Source: Clostridiales bacterium Firm_11
Lineage (GTDB): Bacteria > Bacillota > Clostridia > Christensenellales > Aristaeellaceae
Assembly: GCA_001604105.1 (NCBI GenBank)
Contig: LVAQ01000014.1
Location: 79,290 to 143,289, forward strand
Reading direction: 5' to 3'
DNA: 64,000 nt
A program made the translations under genes and the position numbers. How positions within the stretch are numbered: position 1 is the first letter of the stretch; every line of letters begins with the position of its first letter. Of the stretch, positions 29,143 to 37,705 are shown piece by piece. The notes under the pieces were generated by a model, which was not told the origin of the DNA, ran no database searches, and saw only the letters and a list, made by a program, of their open reading frames with translations.

Positions 29143-29604
29143 TCAGTCCCGAAAATGCTTTGCTTCCACTTTTTTCATCTCGTTAACCTTTGGGGTTGAG
29201 GCACCGTCTGCAAATTCCAGGCTGACCCACTCCGTCAGGATCGATTTAGCCAGTTCCACACCGATCACGCGCGCGCCAAGGCAGAGCACATTACAATCGT
29301 TGCTGAGGATGGAGCGCCGAGCTGAATAAATATCATGCGCGACCACAGCGCGTATTCCTTTACACTTGTTTGCGGTGATACACATGCCAATGCCTGTGCC
29401 GCAGATCAACAGTCCTCTGCTGGCGTAACCGTCACGAGCAATCTGCGCGCATACCTGCTGTGCGATCAGCGGATAGGCGGTAGCGTCTTCCGTGCTGGAG
29501 ACGCCCATATCTGTAACAGAAACGCCCATACTTTCCAATAACTGTTTCAGTGTGTCTTTCAGCGCTACGGCTGCGTTGTCGCATCCAATTACCATATCAC
29601 GCAT
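29143..29604 (-). CDS. RpiB/LacAB-family sugar-phosphate isomerase
   Basis: A 153-residue RpiB-family isomerase. Asp9 in IGCDNAAV and Cys68 in LLICGTGIGMCI are at the active-site positions. RpiB members act on ribose 5-phosphate, allose 6-phosphate or, in erythritol pathways, D-erythrulose 4-phosphate. The operon context favours the last (inference). Preceded by GGAGTAA. Confidence 0.87.
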   Translation of the reverse strand: MRDMVIGCDNAAVALKDTLKQLLESMGVSVTDMGVSSTEDATAYPLIAQQVCAQIARDGYASRGLLICGTGIGMCITANKCKGIRAVVAHDIYSARRSILSNDCNVLCLGARVIGVELAKSILTEWVSLEFADGASTPKVNEMKKVEAKHFRD

Positions 29605-29637
29605 TGTTGTTACTCCTATCAACCCACGAGGGGGCAA

Positions 29638-30273
29638 TCAATGTGATTCCGCGTAATCCGCCATGGCGGCAAACATAATGTGAACGGATGTCGCGCCTGC
29701 GTCCTGGAACCCAATAGCGCGTTCCATGAGTGACTTAGCACGTCCAAAGCGCGCAACCATTGCCTTGGTTGACGCTACGCCTTCCGCGGCGGCTTTTTCC
29801 GCGGCGCGTAACATGGTTGCGTACCCATCATCCGCAAAGGCGATCATTGCGTCCACGGCTGGGGAAAGCGCATCCACCATGGTTTTGTCACCTATGCTTG
29901 CTTTGCCGCGCGCCTGGATGGATTGCAACCCCTTGGCCATCATTGTTGCAAAAGAAGGCGCGTTGAGTGCCTCGGTGGCTGGCTGTTCCTTGGCGCCATC
30001 AAGAAACATGCTGCTGAAAATAACGCCCGAGGCGCCGCCCATGGAGAGCAGCATCGCCTTGCCAAAGGCTGCAAACACACCATACACATTGCTGTCGTTT
30101 GGGAGCAAGGCTAATTTGTCCAAGGCTTTTTGCATTCCTTTGGCCATGCCGATGCCGTGATCGCCATCGCCTATCTTTGCGTCAACATCGGTAAGCAGGG
30201 GTTTGCTTGTGATAATGGCTTTCGCAATGGCCTGTAACATGCCAACCGCATCCTGCCAGTTCAGCGTTTGCAT
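29638..30273 (-). CDS. dhaL: Dihydroxyacetone kinase-like subunit DhaL (ADP/ATP-binding)
   Basis: A 211-residue protein of the DhaL family that binds the nucleotide. The Mg-coordinating aspartates are in DVDAKIGDGDHGIGM (Asp31, Asp36, Asp38). GGASGVIF and GDKTMVDALSPAVDA are typical. It begins one base after the dhaK stop. No DhaM is encoded here, so it is unclear whether ATP or a phosphorelay supplies the phosphate. Confidence 0.9.
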   Translation of the reverse strand: MQTLNWQDAVGMLQAIAKAIITSKPLLTDVDAKIGDGDHGIGMAKGMQKALDKLALLPNDSNVYGVFAAFGKAMLLSMGGASGVIFSSMFLDGAKEQPATEALNAPSFATMMAKGLQSIQARGKASIGDKTMVDALSPAVDAMIAFADDGYATMLRAAEKAAAEGVASTKAMVARFGRAKSLMERAIGFQDAGATSVHIMFAAMADYAESH

Positions 30274-30274
30274 A

Positions 30275-31279
30275 TCATAGACCCTCCTTAGCATAGTAAG
30301 GGCTATAACAGGGGGCATCGTAATAGCGTTTAAGTTGCGCATCCAGCTTCAGTAGGCTGATGGAAAAACCGCCCATTTCCATGGATGTGCAGTAGCTGCC
30401 TATCTCTGCGCCGTGGATGCGAACGCCGTCGGTTTCCAGCATCGCTTTCAACTTGCGGTAGACGATGTAAAGTTCCATGGCGGGTGTGGATCCAAGGCCA
30501 TTGACCAGCACGCAGACTTCATCCCCCGCGGAAAGCGGCATATCTGCTACGATCTGTGCGTATAAACGTGTGGTTAACGCATCCGCAGAGGCAAGTTTGC
30601 TGCGTTGAATGCCTGGTTCGCCATGAATGCCCAACCCGTATTCGATTTCATCCGCATCCAGCGTGAAGGTGGGGGAGGCTGCGCCAGGGATGCGCCCGGG
30701 CGCAGTGGCAAGGCCGATGGAACGCAGATTGGCTAACGCTTGCTCCGTAACCGCCTTTACCTGTGCAAGTGGTAGCCCCGCATCGCATGCAGCCCCAGCG
30801 ATTTTGATTGCGAAAAGATCACCCGCGATGCCGCGACGGTCATCCATACGATCCTTTGGCGCCGAAGCACAGTCATCGTTTACGCGAACATGCGCGGTGG
30901 CAATACCTTCTTCCCCAAGCATTTCTTCGGCCAGGTCAAAGTTCAGGTTATCGCCCGCATAGTTGCCATATAGAAACAGAATGCCTTGACCACCGTGAGC
31001 GGCGGTTGCTACTTCACATATCGTACCCGGGTCAGGTGAGGCAAACACATTGCCACAGGCGGCGGCATCTGCAAGGCCCCGGCCAACGAAGCCTGCAAAC
31101 ATCGGCTCATGTCCGCTGCCGCCACCCACCACCAGAGTAACTTTGCTTATCCTGCGCTGGCGCAACAATACGCCGTTTACGCCGGGTACGGGCTCATAGT
31201 AGCGTGCATGTGCGGCAATGAAACCTTCCAGCAATTCTTCTACAACATGATCTGGGTCGTTGATGATTTTCTTGTACAT
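30275..31279 (-). CDS. dhaK: Dihydroxyacetone kinase-like subunit DhaK
   Basis: A 334-residue ketose-binding subunit. GGGSGHEPMFAGFVG is the family signature and His219 in GLGIHGEPG is the residue that covalently holds the keto substrate in DhaK. With DhaL it would phosphorylate dihydroxyacetone or a C4 ketose such as erythrulose. Neighbouring RpiB- and TPI-like isomerases support the second (inference). Confidence 0.92.
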   Translation of the reverse strand: MYKKIINDPDHVVEELLEGFIAAHARYYEPVPGVNGVLLRQRRISKVTLVVGGGSGHEPMFAGFVGRGLADAAACGNVFASPDPGTICEVATAAHGGQGILFLYGNYAGDNLNFDLAEEMLGEEGIATAHVRVNDDCASAPKDRMDDRRGIAGDLFAIKIAGAACDAGLPLAQVKAVTEQALANLRSIGLATAPGRIPGAASPTFTLDADEIEYGLGIHGEPGIQRSKLASADALTTRLYAQIVADMPLSAGDEVCVLVNGLGSTPAMELYIVYRKLKAMLETDGVRIHGAEIGSYCTSMEMGGFSISLLKLDAQLKRYYDAPCYSPYYAKEGL

Positions 31280-31458
31280 GCGTAACCTCCGTTTCAGTAT
31301 TCAATGCGGATAAGAACGGTCGACAGTTCGCTCGCCTAAGCCATGCGATTGGATGGAGCGGCTTGCTGTTATCCGACTTGCCCGCAAGGATGGCGGGACA
31401 GAGCCAAGACTAGCACAAAGGTTCTCATCCCCATCATTTTCTATGGAACACAGGTGTA

Positions 31459-32664
31459 CTATACTTCTGCGGGTACCTCGGCGTTGTTATTGGCAAAGTT
31501 CTGTAGTATGACCAAGGGCTCTGTCACACTGTGGTTTTCGATAACGACGCCTGTTCCAGCGGCGCTCTCCGATACAAAAAACTCATCCGCGCTGAAATCA
31601 GTGAAGCGAAGCAAAGTGGGCGCTTCGCAGGCGAAGCTGCCAAAACGGCCATGCCCTTGCACCACAAGCGCCGTATAGCATGCTGCGTCTACAAGAACCG
31701 TTTTGGCACCCGGCAACAGCGTGACTTCTTTGGCGGCGACCCAATCATTAGCGTATGCGACCCACTTTTCAAACACATCGGTCTTTTGCTGCTGCTTTGT
31801 TTTGGGGGCGCGAAAGTATGTTTCGCGGTAATCCGGACGCGTGCTCTCCGTCCAATCAAGCATGTTGAATAGCGCATCAACATCGCCTTTTTCTTCAGGC
31901 GGCTGGCATGCGGTCAGCAGGGATTCAGGGTTTACCTCACCCATGGTCACGTTTTCCATAATGGTGTTGACATCGCTGTTCCATTGCGGCTCAAAGGTTA
32001 CCACAGAAGCCGGCGCGTGGATTACGCCCGCTGCCGTGTACCAGCCTGTGCCCAGCTGTACGCGGTAAGCGCGGGAGAGCTCGGTGATGCGCGTATCAAA
32101 CTTTCCATAGTTAGCAATAGCTTCTTTGACCTGCGCTTTGGTGGTTGAAGGGTCAAAGCCGAAGTAGGTAAGGGGAAAGCGGCCAAGATAGGTATTGTAT
32201 TGAACGGGGAAATAATACGCTTCCGGCTTGCCATGCCGACCAATTTTATTGGCCAGTGCTTCTGTGAGATGCAGGTGATGGAAAAGGGGCTTGTCATAAT
32301 CAAATAACTTGGCAAATGTAGGCCACGTTCCATAACGCGTCATGAGGGACTCACCGATCAGCTTTGCACCCAGTTGCTTGACCACATCGGCAAACAGAAT
32401 AGTTTCTCTGTTTGCCCGGTTGGCCAGCACATGGCTCATGCCCTCGCGCGCGCCTGTCTTTGGGCCGTTGAGCGCAACGGTAATCGAGCCAAGCCAACGC
32501 TCGCATATGCCTCCGCGATCCATGCCAAAGGCGTAGATGTCATCCGGATGCAGCCGCAGACGGCGTCCCGGCTCATTGAAGCTTCGGGGCACCCAGGTTG
32601 GTGTCAACTGTAGTAATCCTTCACCTTCCTCAAAGACTTGTGAAATTCGTTCGTTGGTATCCAT
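31459..32664 (-). CDS. Mannose-6-phosphate isomerase-like cupin protein
   Basis: A 401-residue protein related to type I phosphomannose isomerases and cupins. Metal-binding candidates are His in PLFHHLHLTEAL, Glu in GKPEAYYFP and His in AAGVIHAPAS. Sequence outside these is diverged, so it may isomerise another sugar. It is first in the minus-strand operon and starts 359 bases from the divergent aldolase gene. A candidate RpiR operator overlaps its promoter region. Confidence 0.72.
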   Translation of the reverse strand: MDTNERISQVFEEGEGLLQLTPTWVPRSFNEPGRRLRLHPDDIYAFGMDRGGICERWLGSITVALNGPKTGAREGMSHVLANRANRETILFADVVKQLGAKLIGESLMTRYGTWPTFAKLFDYDKPLFHHLHLTEALANKIGRHGKPEAYYFPVQYNTYLGRFPLTYFGFDPSTTKAQVKEAIANYGKFDTRITELSRAYRVQLGTGWYTAAGVIHAPASVVTFEPQWNSDVNTIMENVTMGEVNPESLLTACQPPEEKGDVDALFNMLDWTESTRPDYRETYFRAPKTKQQQKTDVFEKWVAYANDWVAAKEVTLLPGAKTVLVDAACYTALVVQGHGRFGSFACEAPTLLRFTDFSADEFFVSESAAGTGVVIENHSVTEPLVILQNFANNNAEVPAEV

Positions 32665-32729
32665 TTTTCTGGCTCCTTTCTAACTGTCGCATTCTTGCAG
32701 TGCGTGTTATAGCATGGTGTTTCTGTTGA

Positions 32730-32742
32730 GAAATATGATTTC
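32730..32742. promoter_or_regulatory. Candidate RpiR operator 1
   Basis: GAAATATGATTTC, an inverted repeat next to the -35 position of the minus-strand operon. Confidence 0.4.
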
Positions 32743-32876
32743 ATGAACCTGGTTTGTGCGCGCGGCAATCCGATGCTGTTTGACCAAAATGCCACTGTAA
32801 CCACCCTTATACTGAGCATTCTAATCGAAAAAAGAACAAAATGCAATACGGCAATAAATTTTATTTCACACACTAC

Positions 32877-32905
32877 TTGACGGCGGGTTTCACTCGTGTT
32901 ATACT
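32877..32905 (+). promoter_or_regulatory. Promoter of the aldolase-rpiR-kinase-transporter operon
   Basis: TTGACG, 17 bases, TATACT. Confidence 0.7.
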
Positions 32906-32992
32906 CCATGCATAAAACAACGAGTAGAAAATGGTGTAAATATCCATGGCGATGAAATATTATGCCGCCAGAAAAACCACCAAGCTCATTGT

Positions 32993-33007
32993 GAAAAATT
33001 ATATTTC
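32993..33007. promoter_or_regulatory. Candidate RpiR operator 2
   Basis: GAAAAATTATATTTC, same arm pattern as operator 1, in the 5' untranslated region of the aldolase gene. Confidence 0.4.
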
Positions 33008-33023
33008 TGGAGGAATGAAATAG

Positions 33024-33893
33024 ATGTTGCTGAATATGAAGGAACTACTCGCGGTCGCCAATGAAAGAAACTTTGCAGTCCCCGCGTTCAATATCGGCAC
33101 AAACGTTATTCTCAAAGCCGTGCTGGAGTGCTGTGAAGATAAGAAGGCGCCCGTGATCCTGGCCATCCACCCATTTGAGCTTGCGTTTCAGGGGGACGGT
33201 TTTCTGCAACATTGCATCACGGCTGCCAGCAAGGCAAAAGTGCCTGTGACGATTCATCTGGATCACGGCTCCGAATTATCGCAGATCTACCGCGCGATCC
33301 GTAACGGCTTTACCTCGGTGATGATCGACGCTTCGCATGAGAGCTTCGAGGATAATGTCGCCATCTGCAAGAAAGTCGTGGAAATCGCCCATCCGCTTGG
33401 CATCTCGGTAGAAGGTGAGTTGGGTACGATCGGCACTGTTGGCAATGATGCGGAAGGCGGCTCGGGCGTGATCATTTATACCAAGCCGGAGGATGCGGCT
33501 CGCTTTGTGGAAGAGACCGGCGTTGACACGCTGGCCATTGCCATTGGAACCGCACATGGAATCTATCCACAAGGCTTCAAGCCGGAACTGAAGCTGGACT
33601 TGCTCAAGGAGATCAAAGCCAAGGTGAGCATTCCGCTAGTGCTCCATGGTGGTTCCGCCAACCCTGATGAGGAAATTGCCGAAAGCGTACGGATGGGCAT
33701 CAACAAAATCAACATTTCATCGGATATCAAGGATGCCTTCTATCAGCAACTTCGCCTGGACCTAGCCGCAGATCCGAAACTACGCGAACCGTTTGAGCTC
33801 TACCTGGGCAGTATCCGCGAGATGAAGAAGGTAATCAATCAGAAGATCGATCTTTTTAACGATGCGGATCAAGCGAGGTATTACAGCCTGTAA
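33024..33893 (+). CDS. Class II ketose-bisphosphate aldolase
   Basis: A 289-residue zinc-dependent aldolase of the FbaA/GatY/KbaY family. Zinc ligands are visible in HLDHGSE, GTAHGIYP and VLHGGSA; the phosphate loop is GINKINISSD. The substrate could be fructose, tagatose or another 1,6-bisphosphate, giving dihydroxyacetone phosphate plus an aldehyde. First gene of the plus arm; it would act on products of the two kinases downstream. Confidence 0.9.
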   Translation: MLLNMKELLAVANERNFAVPAFNIGTNVILKAVLECCEDKKAPVILAIHPFELAFQGDGFLQHCITAASKAKVPVTIHLDHGSELSQIYRAIRNGFTSVMIDASHESFEDNVAICKKVVEIAHPLGISVEGELGTIGTVGNDAEGGSGVIIYTKPEDAARFVEETGVDTLAIAIGTAHGIYPQGFKPELKLDLLKEIKAKVSIPLVLHGGSANPDEEIAESVRMGINKINISSDIKDAFYQQLRLDLAADPKLREPFELYLGSIREMKKVINQKIDLFNDADQARYYSL

Positions 33894-33941
33894 GGAACAC
33901 TGTATTGCGCAGGCATACCTGACTTGAAGGGGAGAAGATAG

Positions 33942-34805
33942 ATGATTGACAACACATCCGTGCTTGGCGCTATCCGTGATGGGTTTGAGCAAATGTTCTC
34001 GGCAGAACGTAAAGTTGCGCAGTTCATTCTGGATGAACCGGAAAAAGCGGTCATGATGAACGTGTCGGAAATTGCCAACGCCAGCGATGTGAGTGACGCT
34101 ACCGTAGTGCGCATGTGTAAGCACATCGGCTATAGCGGTTATTATCAGATGAAAATTCATCTGTCGCATGAGCTGGGGCGCAACTTCTTGCATGAGAAGC
34201 AGCGTAATGGAAAACCCAAGACCGTGAAAGATATGTTGGAAATGCAGGCATCGAGCTTGCTGGACATCGCGAAAACCCTTGAACTGAAAACACTGCTGAG
34301 CATCGCCGAGCTGATACAGCAAAGCACAGCCGTGCATGTGGTGGCGGTAGGCCATACGGCGCCTGTGGCAATGGATCTTGGGTTTCGACTGGCGCGCATG
34401 GGAAAGCCTACGACTTACTTTATGATACCGGAGCATTTTCTTTCGGCTATCAACAACGCGCGTGAGGGCGAGCTGGTGATCGCCATATCTCGTTCCGGCA
34501 GTTCCAGGCAGGTGCTGCAAGCCGCGGAACTTGCCTTGGATAAGGGACTAAAGGTGATTGTGATAACAGCGCGAGAGAATTCTCCGCTCTCCAAGTTGGG
34601 CACGCAGCTTATCTTCACCATGAGTGAGAACGGACTTTTCGGTGAAAACTATAGCCCCGCTTCGCATCTGTGCGAAATGGTGGTCAACGACCTGCTGGTG
34701 CATGTGTTGGAAAGCTGGGAGCGTATCGTCAAAACGGTAGGCGACAAAGCGCAGGAAAAAGAAATTGATCTGGTGGAGTATATCCTGTCGGAATATAAAC
34801 TGTAG
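33942..34805 (+). CDS. MurR/RpiR family transcriptional regulator
   Basis: A 287-residue regulator: N-terminal RpiR helix-turn-helix (SEIANASDVSDATVVRMCKHIG) followed by a SIS sugar-phosphate-binding domain (HVVAVGHTAPVAMDLGFRLARMG, then VIAISRSGSSRQVL). It lies between the aldolase and the kinase genes and probably senses a phosphorylated intermediate of this pathway. GGGGAG precedes the ATG. Confidence 0.93.
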   Translation: MIDNTSVLGAIRDGFEQMFSAERKVAQFILDEPEKAVMMNVSEIANASDVSDATVVRMCKHIGYSGYYQMKIHLSHELGRNFLHEKQRNGKPKTVKDMLEMQASSLLDIAKTLELKTLLSIAELIQQSTAVHVVAVGHTAPVAMDLGFRLARMGKPTTYFMIPEHFLSAINNAREGELVIAISRSGSSRQVLQAAELALDKGLKVIVITARENSPLSKLGTQLIFTMSENGLFGENYSPASHLCEMVVNDLLVHVLESWERIVKTVGDKAQEKEIDLVEYILSEYKL

Positions 34806-34818
34806 GGCGGAGACTGCC

Positions 34819-36138
34819 ATGCATCACCATGAGTTATACGAGCAATGCCTCGGCAGCATCCCCGAGCAGATACAGAAGTGCTACGAACTGGGAAAACGGC
34901 CTACCTTAGGGTATACGAGCGATCTGGATGTGCTGGTACAGTGGGACGCAAATACCTTTAATACGATGGTACAAGCGCACCTGAATGCAAAACCCTCGTT
35001 TCGCAGCGGCGATATGCTCGCCAATGCCAGCGATTTTGTGCGGGTGGTGTGTTTCCTGATCCTCAACGGGCTTGGCGGTGAGGTTGAGATTACCAATCGC
35101 GAACTTTGCGCTTGGCTGAAGCGAACCTTTCAATGTACGTATGCACTTGGCGGTACCTGCGCACAGGGCAGCGCTGCGCTTGCGCAGGTGGGCATTCCAA
35201 TCCTCACGCAGATTTCTGACCGCAGCAAGGCAGTGTGTCAATTTCTGGACTATCCCCAGATCTCGATGGTTTCGCCAACGGGGGAACTGGTATCTGTGGC
35301 GGCAATGATCACAGAGCGCGAGCCGGTGGAACACTTTATACTTCAGTATCGTCACGGGGATGTGGTGCGAATCGGCAATACGGATCACATCATCCCGATA
35401 TCCAATCGCCTGATTATGGATTTTGATGATGTGCACAAGACGCTTCCGGTGGATGCATGGTTTCTGGATTATGTCGAAGCACATGCGATGGATATCCCCT
35501 CCTACAACATCTCTGGGTTTAATGCAATCGTGGAGCAGCAGGTGCTCAAACAAGCGTTGGAGAAAATGCGTGAACATTACCGACGCGTAAAGGAAAGCAA
35601 CCCTGATTGCGTGCTGTATCTGGAAAGCGCTCATTACTTGAATCCGCAATGCCGCCAGATGGTATATGAAGCGTTTACACCATACCTGGATATTCTTGGG
35701 ATGAACGAGGAGGAGCTGGCTGATCTGGCACAAGCCAACGGACATTCCCTGATCTATCAGAACGCGGAATCGCTGCTGGCAACTCTGGAGAAGATTCATG
35801 ATGCGTATCCCGCGAAGGGGTTGGTCGTCCATTCCAAGGACTACTCCGTGTACTACGGCAACCCGCGCAGGGGAATGGATATCGCACGGGCATTGTGTTA
35901 CGGCAACCTGCTTTCCGGCACGAGAGCGCGAATTGGGCATTATGGTTCTATGCAGGATTGCGTCGGCACGCTTGAACTCCCATTGAGTCCGGTAGGGATT
36001 GCTTTTGCGCAGCAGTTACCCCAAACGCACAGGGGAAGGAACGTATGCATCGTCCCGAGCCGATATATGGAAAAGCCTGTGACGACGATTGGCCTGGGGG
36101 ATACGTTTGTGGCAGGGATGCAAATCGCCTTTATCTAG
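34819..36138 (+). CDS. ADP-dependent glucokinase/phosphofructokinase family protein
   Basis: A 439-residue ribokinase-fold protein resembling the ADP-dependent sugar kinases best known in archaea. The C-terminal catalytic motif is TTIGLGDTFVAGMQ, with the base Asp428. RPTLGYTSDLDVLVQWD at the N-terminus is the substrate side. Assignment of ADP as phosphate donor comes from family resemblance only. Its context between rpiR and an FGGY kinase suggests it makes the bisphosphate cleaved by the upstream aldolase. Confidence 0.72.
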   Translation: MHHHELYEQCLGSIPEQIQKCYELGKRPTLGYTSDLDVLVQWDANTFNTMVQAHLNAKPSFRSGDMLANASDFVRVVCFLILNGLGGEVEITNRELCAWLKRTFQCTYALGGTCAQGSAALAQVGIPILTQISDRSKAVCQFLDYPQISMVSPTGELVSVAAMITEREPVEHFILQYRHGDVVRIGNTDHIIPISNRLIMDFDDVHKTLPVDAWFLDYVEAHAMDIPSYNISGFNAIVEQQVLKQALEKMREHYRRVKESNPDCVLYLESAHYLNPQCRQMVYEAFTPYLDILGMNEEELADLAQANGHSLIYQNAESLLATLEKIHDAYPAKGLVVHSKDYSVYYGNPRRGMDIARALCYGNLLSGTRARIGHYGSMQDCVGTLELPLSPVGIAFAQQLPQTHRGRNVCIVPSRYMEKPVTTIGLGDTFVAGMQIAFI

Positions 36139-36181
36139 TCAGGGCCAACGCGGCGCGATATCACTGGAAGGGGGAGCACGC

Positions 36182-37678
36182 ATGGGCTATTTAGCGGGCG
36201 TGGATCTGGGCACTTCCAGCTTGAAAGTGATCGTGATGGATGAGGAAGGCGGCATCTGTGTCGAGGCCTCCAAACGGTACCAGTATGATTCGCCTGTGAA
36301 TGGGTATGGTGAGCAAAATGCGGAAGTGTGGTGGCAAGCTTGCTGCGCCTGTTTCCAGAAGATCATTCCGCAAATCGGGGCACATAGGATCGCGGGCATT
36401 GGTTTCTCAGGGCAGATGCATGGAGCGGTATTTCTGGATGCGAACATGCAACAGGTGCGTCCCTCGATTTTACACCTGGATGCGAGAAGCGGCAAGCAAC
36501 TTGCGCATATGGCAACATTGCTGACACCGCAAACCATACAAGGCGTATTGATGAATCCCCTGTACTCGGGCTTTTTGGTTCCTTCGCTGTTGTGGGTGAA
36601 GGATAACGAACCAGAGGCGTACAGCAGGATACGGCATGTGTTGTTGCCTAAAGACTACCTGCGGTATCGGCTTTGCGGGGAAGTACTTTCCGATTACTCC
36701 GACGCCTCGGGCACATTGGCTTTTGATATACGGCAAATGACATGGGCTGATGAGGTTCTAAGAACACTGGCGCTCCCGCGCAGCCTGTTTCCTGATTGCG
36801 TTGCTACAGATGCCCTGGCCGGGCATGTGACCGCGCAGGCAGCAAGGGATACAGGGCTGCTGGAGGGTACGCCGCTGGTGGCGGGCGGTGGAGACCAGGT
36901 AATGCAATCCATTGGAAATGGCGTGATACTGCCCGGGCAATCCACTGTAAACATCGGCACCAGCGGACAGGTAAGTTTTCAGGCAGATCATGCGATTGAG
37001 AACCCTGCACTGAATACGAATACCTTTTGCGGGTATGGTAAAGGGCTATGGTATACGATGGGTGCAACAATGAGCGCAGGCCTATCGATGAGCTGGGTTG
37101 GTAAGGCTTTGGGCGGCAGCTTTGCGCAATTGGATTTGGATGCGCAAAAGGCGCCTGCCGGGTCTGGCGGTCTGTTGTTTATGCCGTATCTGTCCGGGGA
37201 GCGCACCCCGCATTTTAATCCGGATATTAGCGGCATGGTCTGGGGGTTAAGCGTGAATACCGATCGCGCACGGCTGGCGCGGGCGGTCATGGAGGGCGTG
37301 GCTTACTCTCTGCGGGAGTGTATGGAGTTATGTCAATCGCTCGGGCTAACCTCGAAGGTGCATGTGGCTTCCGGCGGCGGCGCTCAAAGCCCGCTCTGGC
37401 TGCAAATACAGGCGGATGTGTACGGTGTGCCGCTGAAGGTGGCTGATGTAAAGCAACATGCGTGTGTTGGGGCGGCCATTGCGGCGGGGGCAGGCATCGG
37501 CATGTATCGCAGTATTGAGGATGGCTGCCGCCGAGTGGTTCATTATCAGGAGCGTTTATACCATCCAAACGCAGAAAACCATGCGCGATATAATCAGTAT
37601 TATCGGCTCTACAAGCAGGCTTATCAGGATGGCAAACAGGTGCTGCAGGAACTTACCGTGCTAGGCAGGCAAGCGTAG
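36182..37678 (+). CDS. FGGY family carbohydrate kinase (xylulokinase-like)
   Basis: A 498-residue kinase. The FGGY N-terminal phosphate loop is GVDLGTSSLKV and the substrate side has GFSGQMHGAV and HLDARSG. The C-terminal half has VASGGGAQSPLWLQIQADV. Best resemblance is to xylulokinases, but family members also act on other pentuloses and on erythritol. Starts 43 bases after the previous stop with AAGGGGGAG. Confidence 0.87.
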   Translation: MGYLAGVDLGTSSLKVIVMDEEGGICVEASKRYQYDSPVNGYGEQNAEVWWQACCACFQKIIPQIGAHRIAGIGFSGQMHGAVFLDANMQQVRPSILHLDARSGKQLAHMATLLTPQTIQGVLMNPLYSGFLVPSLLWVKDNEPEAYSRIRHVLLPKDYLRYRLCGEVLSDYSDASGTLAFDIRQMTWADEVLRTLALPRSLFPDCVATDALAGHVTAQAARDTGLLEGTPLVAGGGDQVMQSIGNGVILPGQSTVNIGTSGQVSFQADHAIENPALNTNTFCGYGKGLWYTMGATMSAGLSMSWVGKALGGSFAQLDLDAQKAPAGSGGLLFMPYLSGERTPHFNPDISGMVWGLSVNTDRARLARAVMEGVAYSLRECMELCQSLGLTSKVHVASGGGAQSPLWLQIQADVYGVPLKVADVKQHACVGAAIAAGAGIGMYRSIEDGCRRVVHYQERLYHPNAENHARYNQYYRLYKQAYQDGKQVLQELTVLGRQA

Positions 37679-37705
37679 CGGCAAATGCTTTAGGGGGGTG
37701 ACACA

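Larger units (their letters stand above)
32665..33023. promoter_or_regulatory. Divergent control region of the RpiR cluster
   Basis: Contains a plus-strand promoter (32877-32905), a minus-strand TATAAC box near 32708, and two AT-rich dyads of the GAAA-N-TTTC type at 32730-32742 and 32993-33007. Confidence 0.5.
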
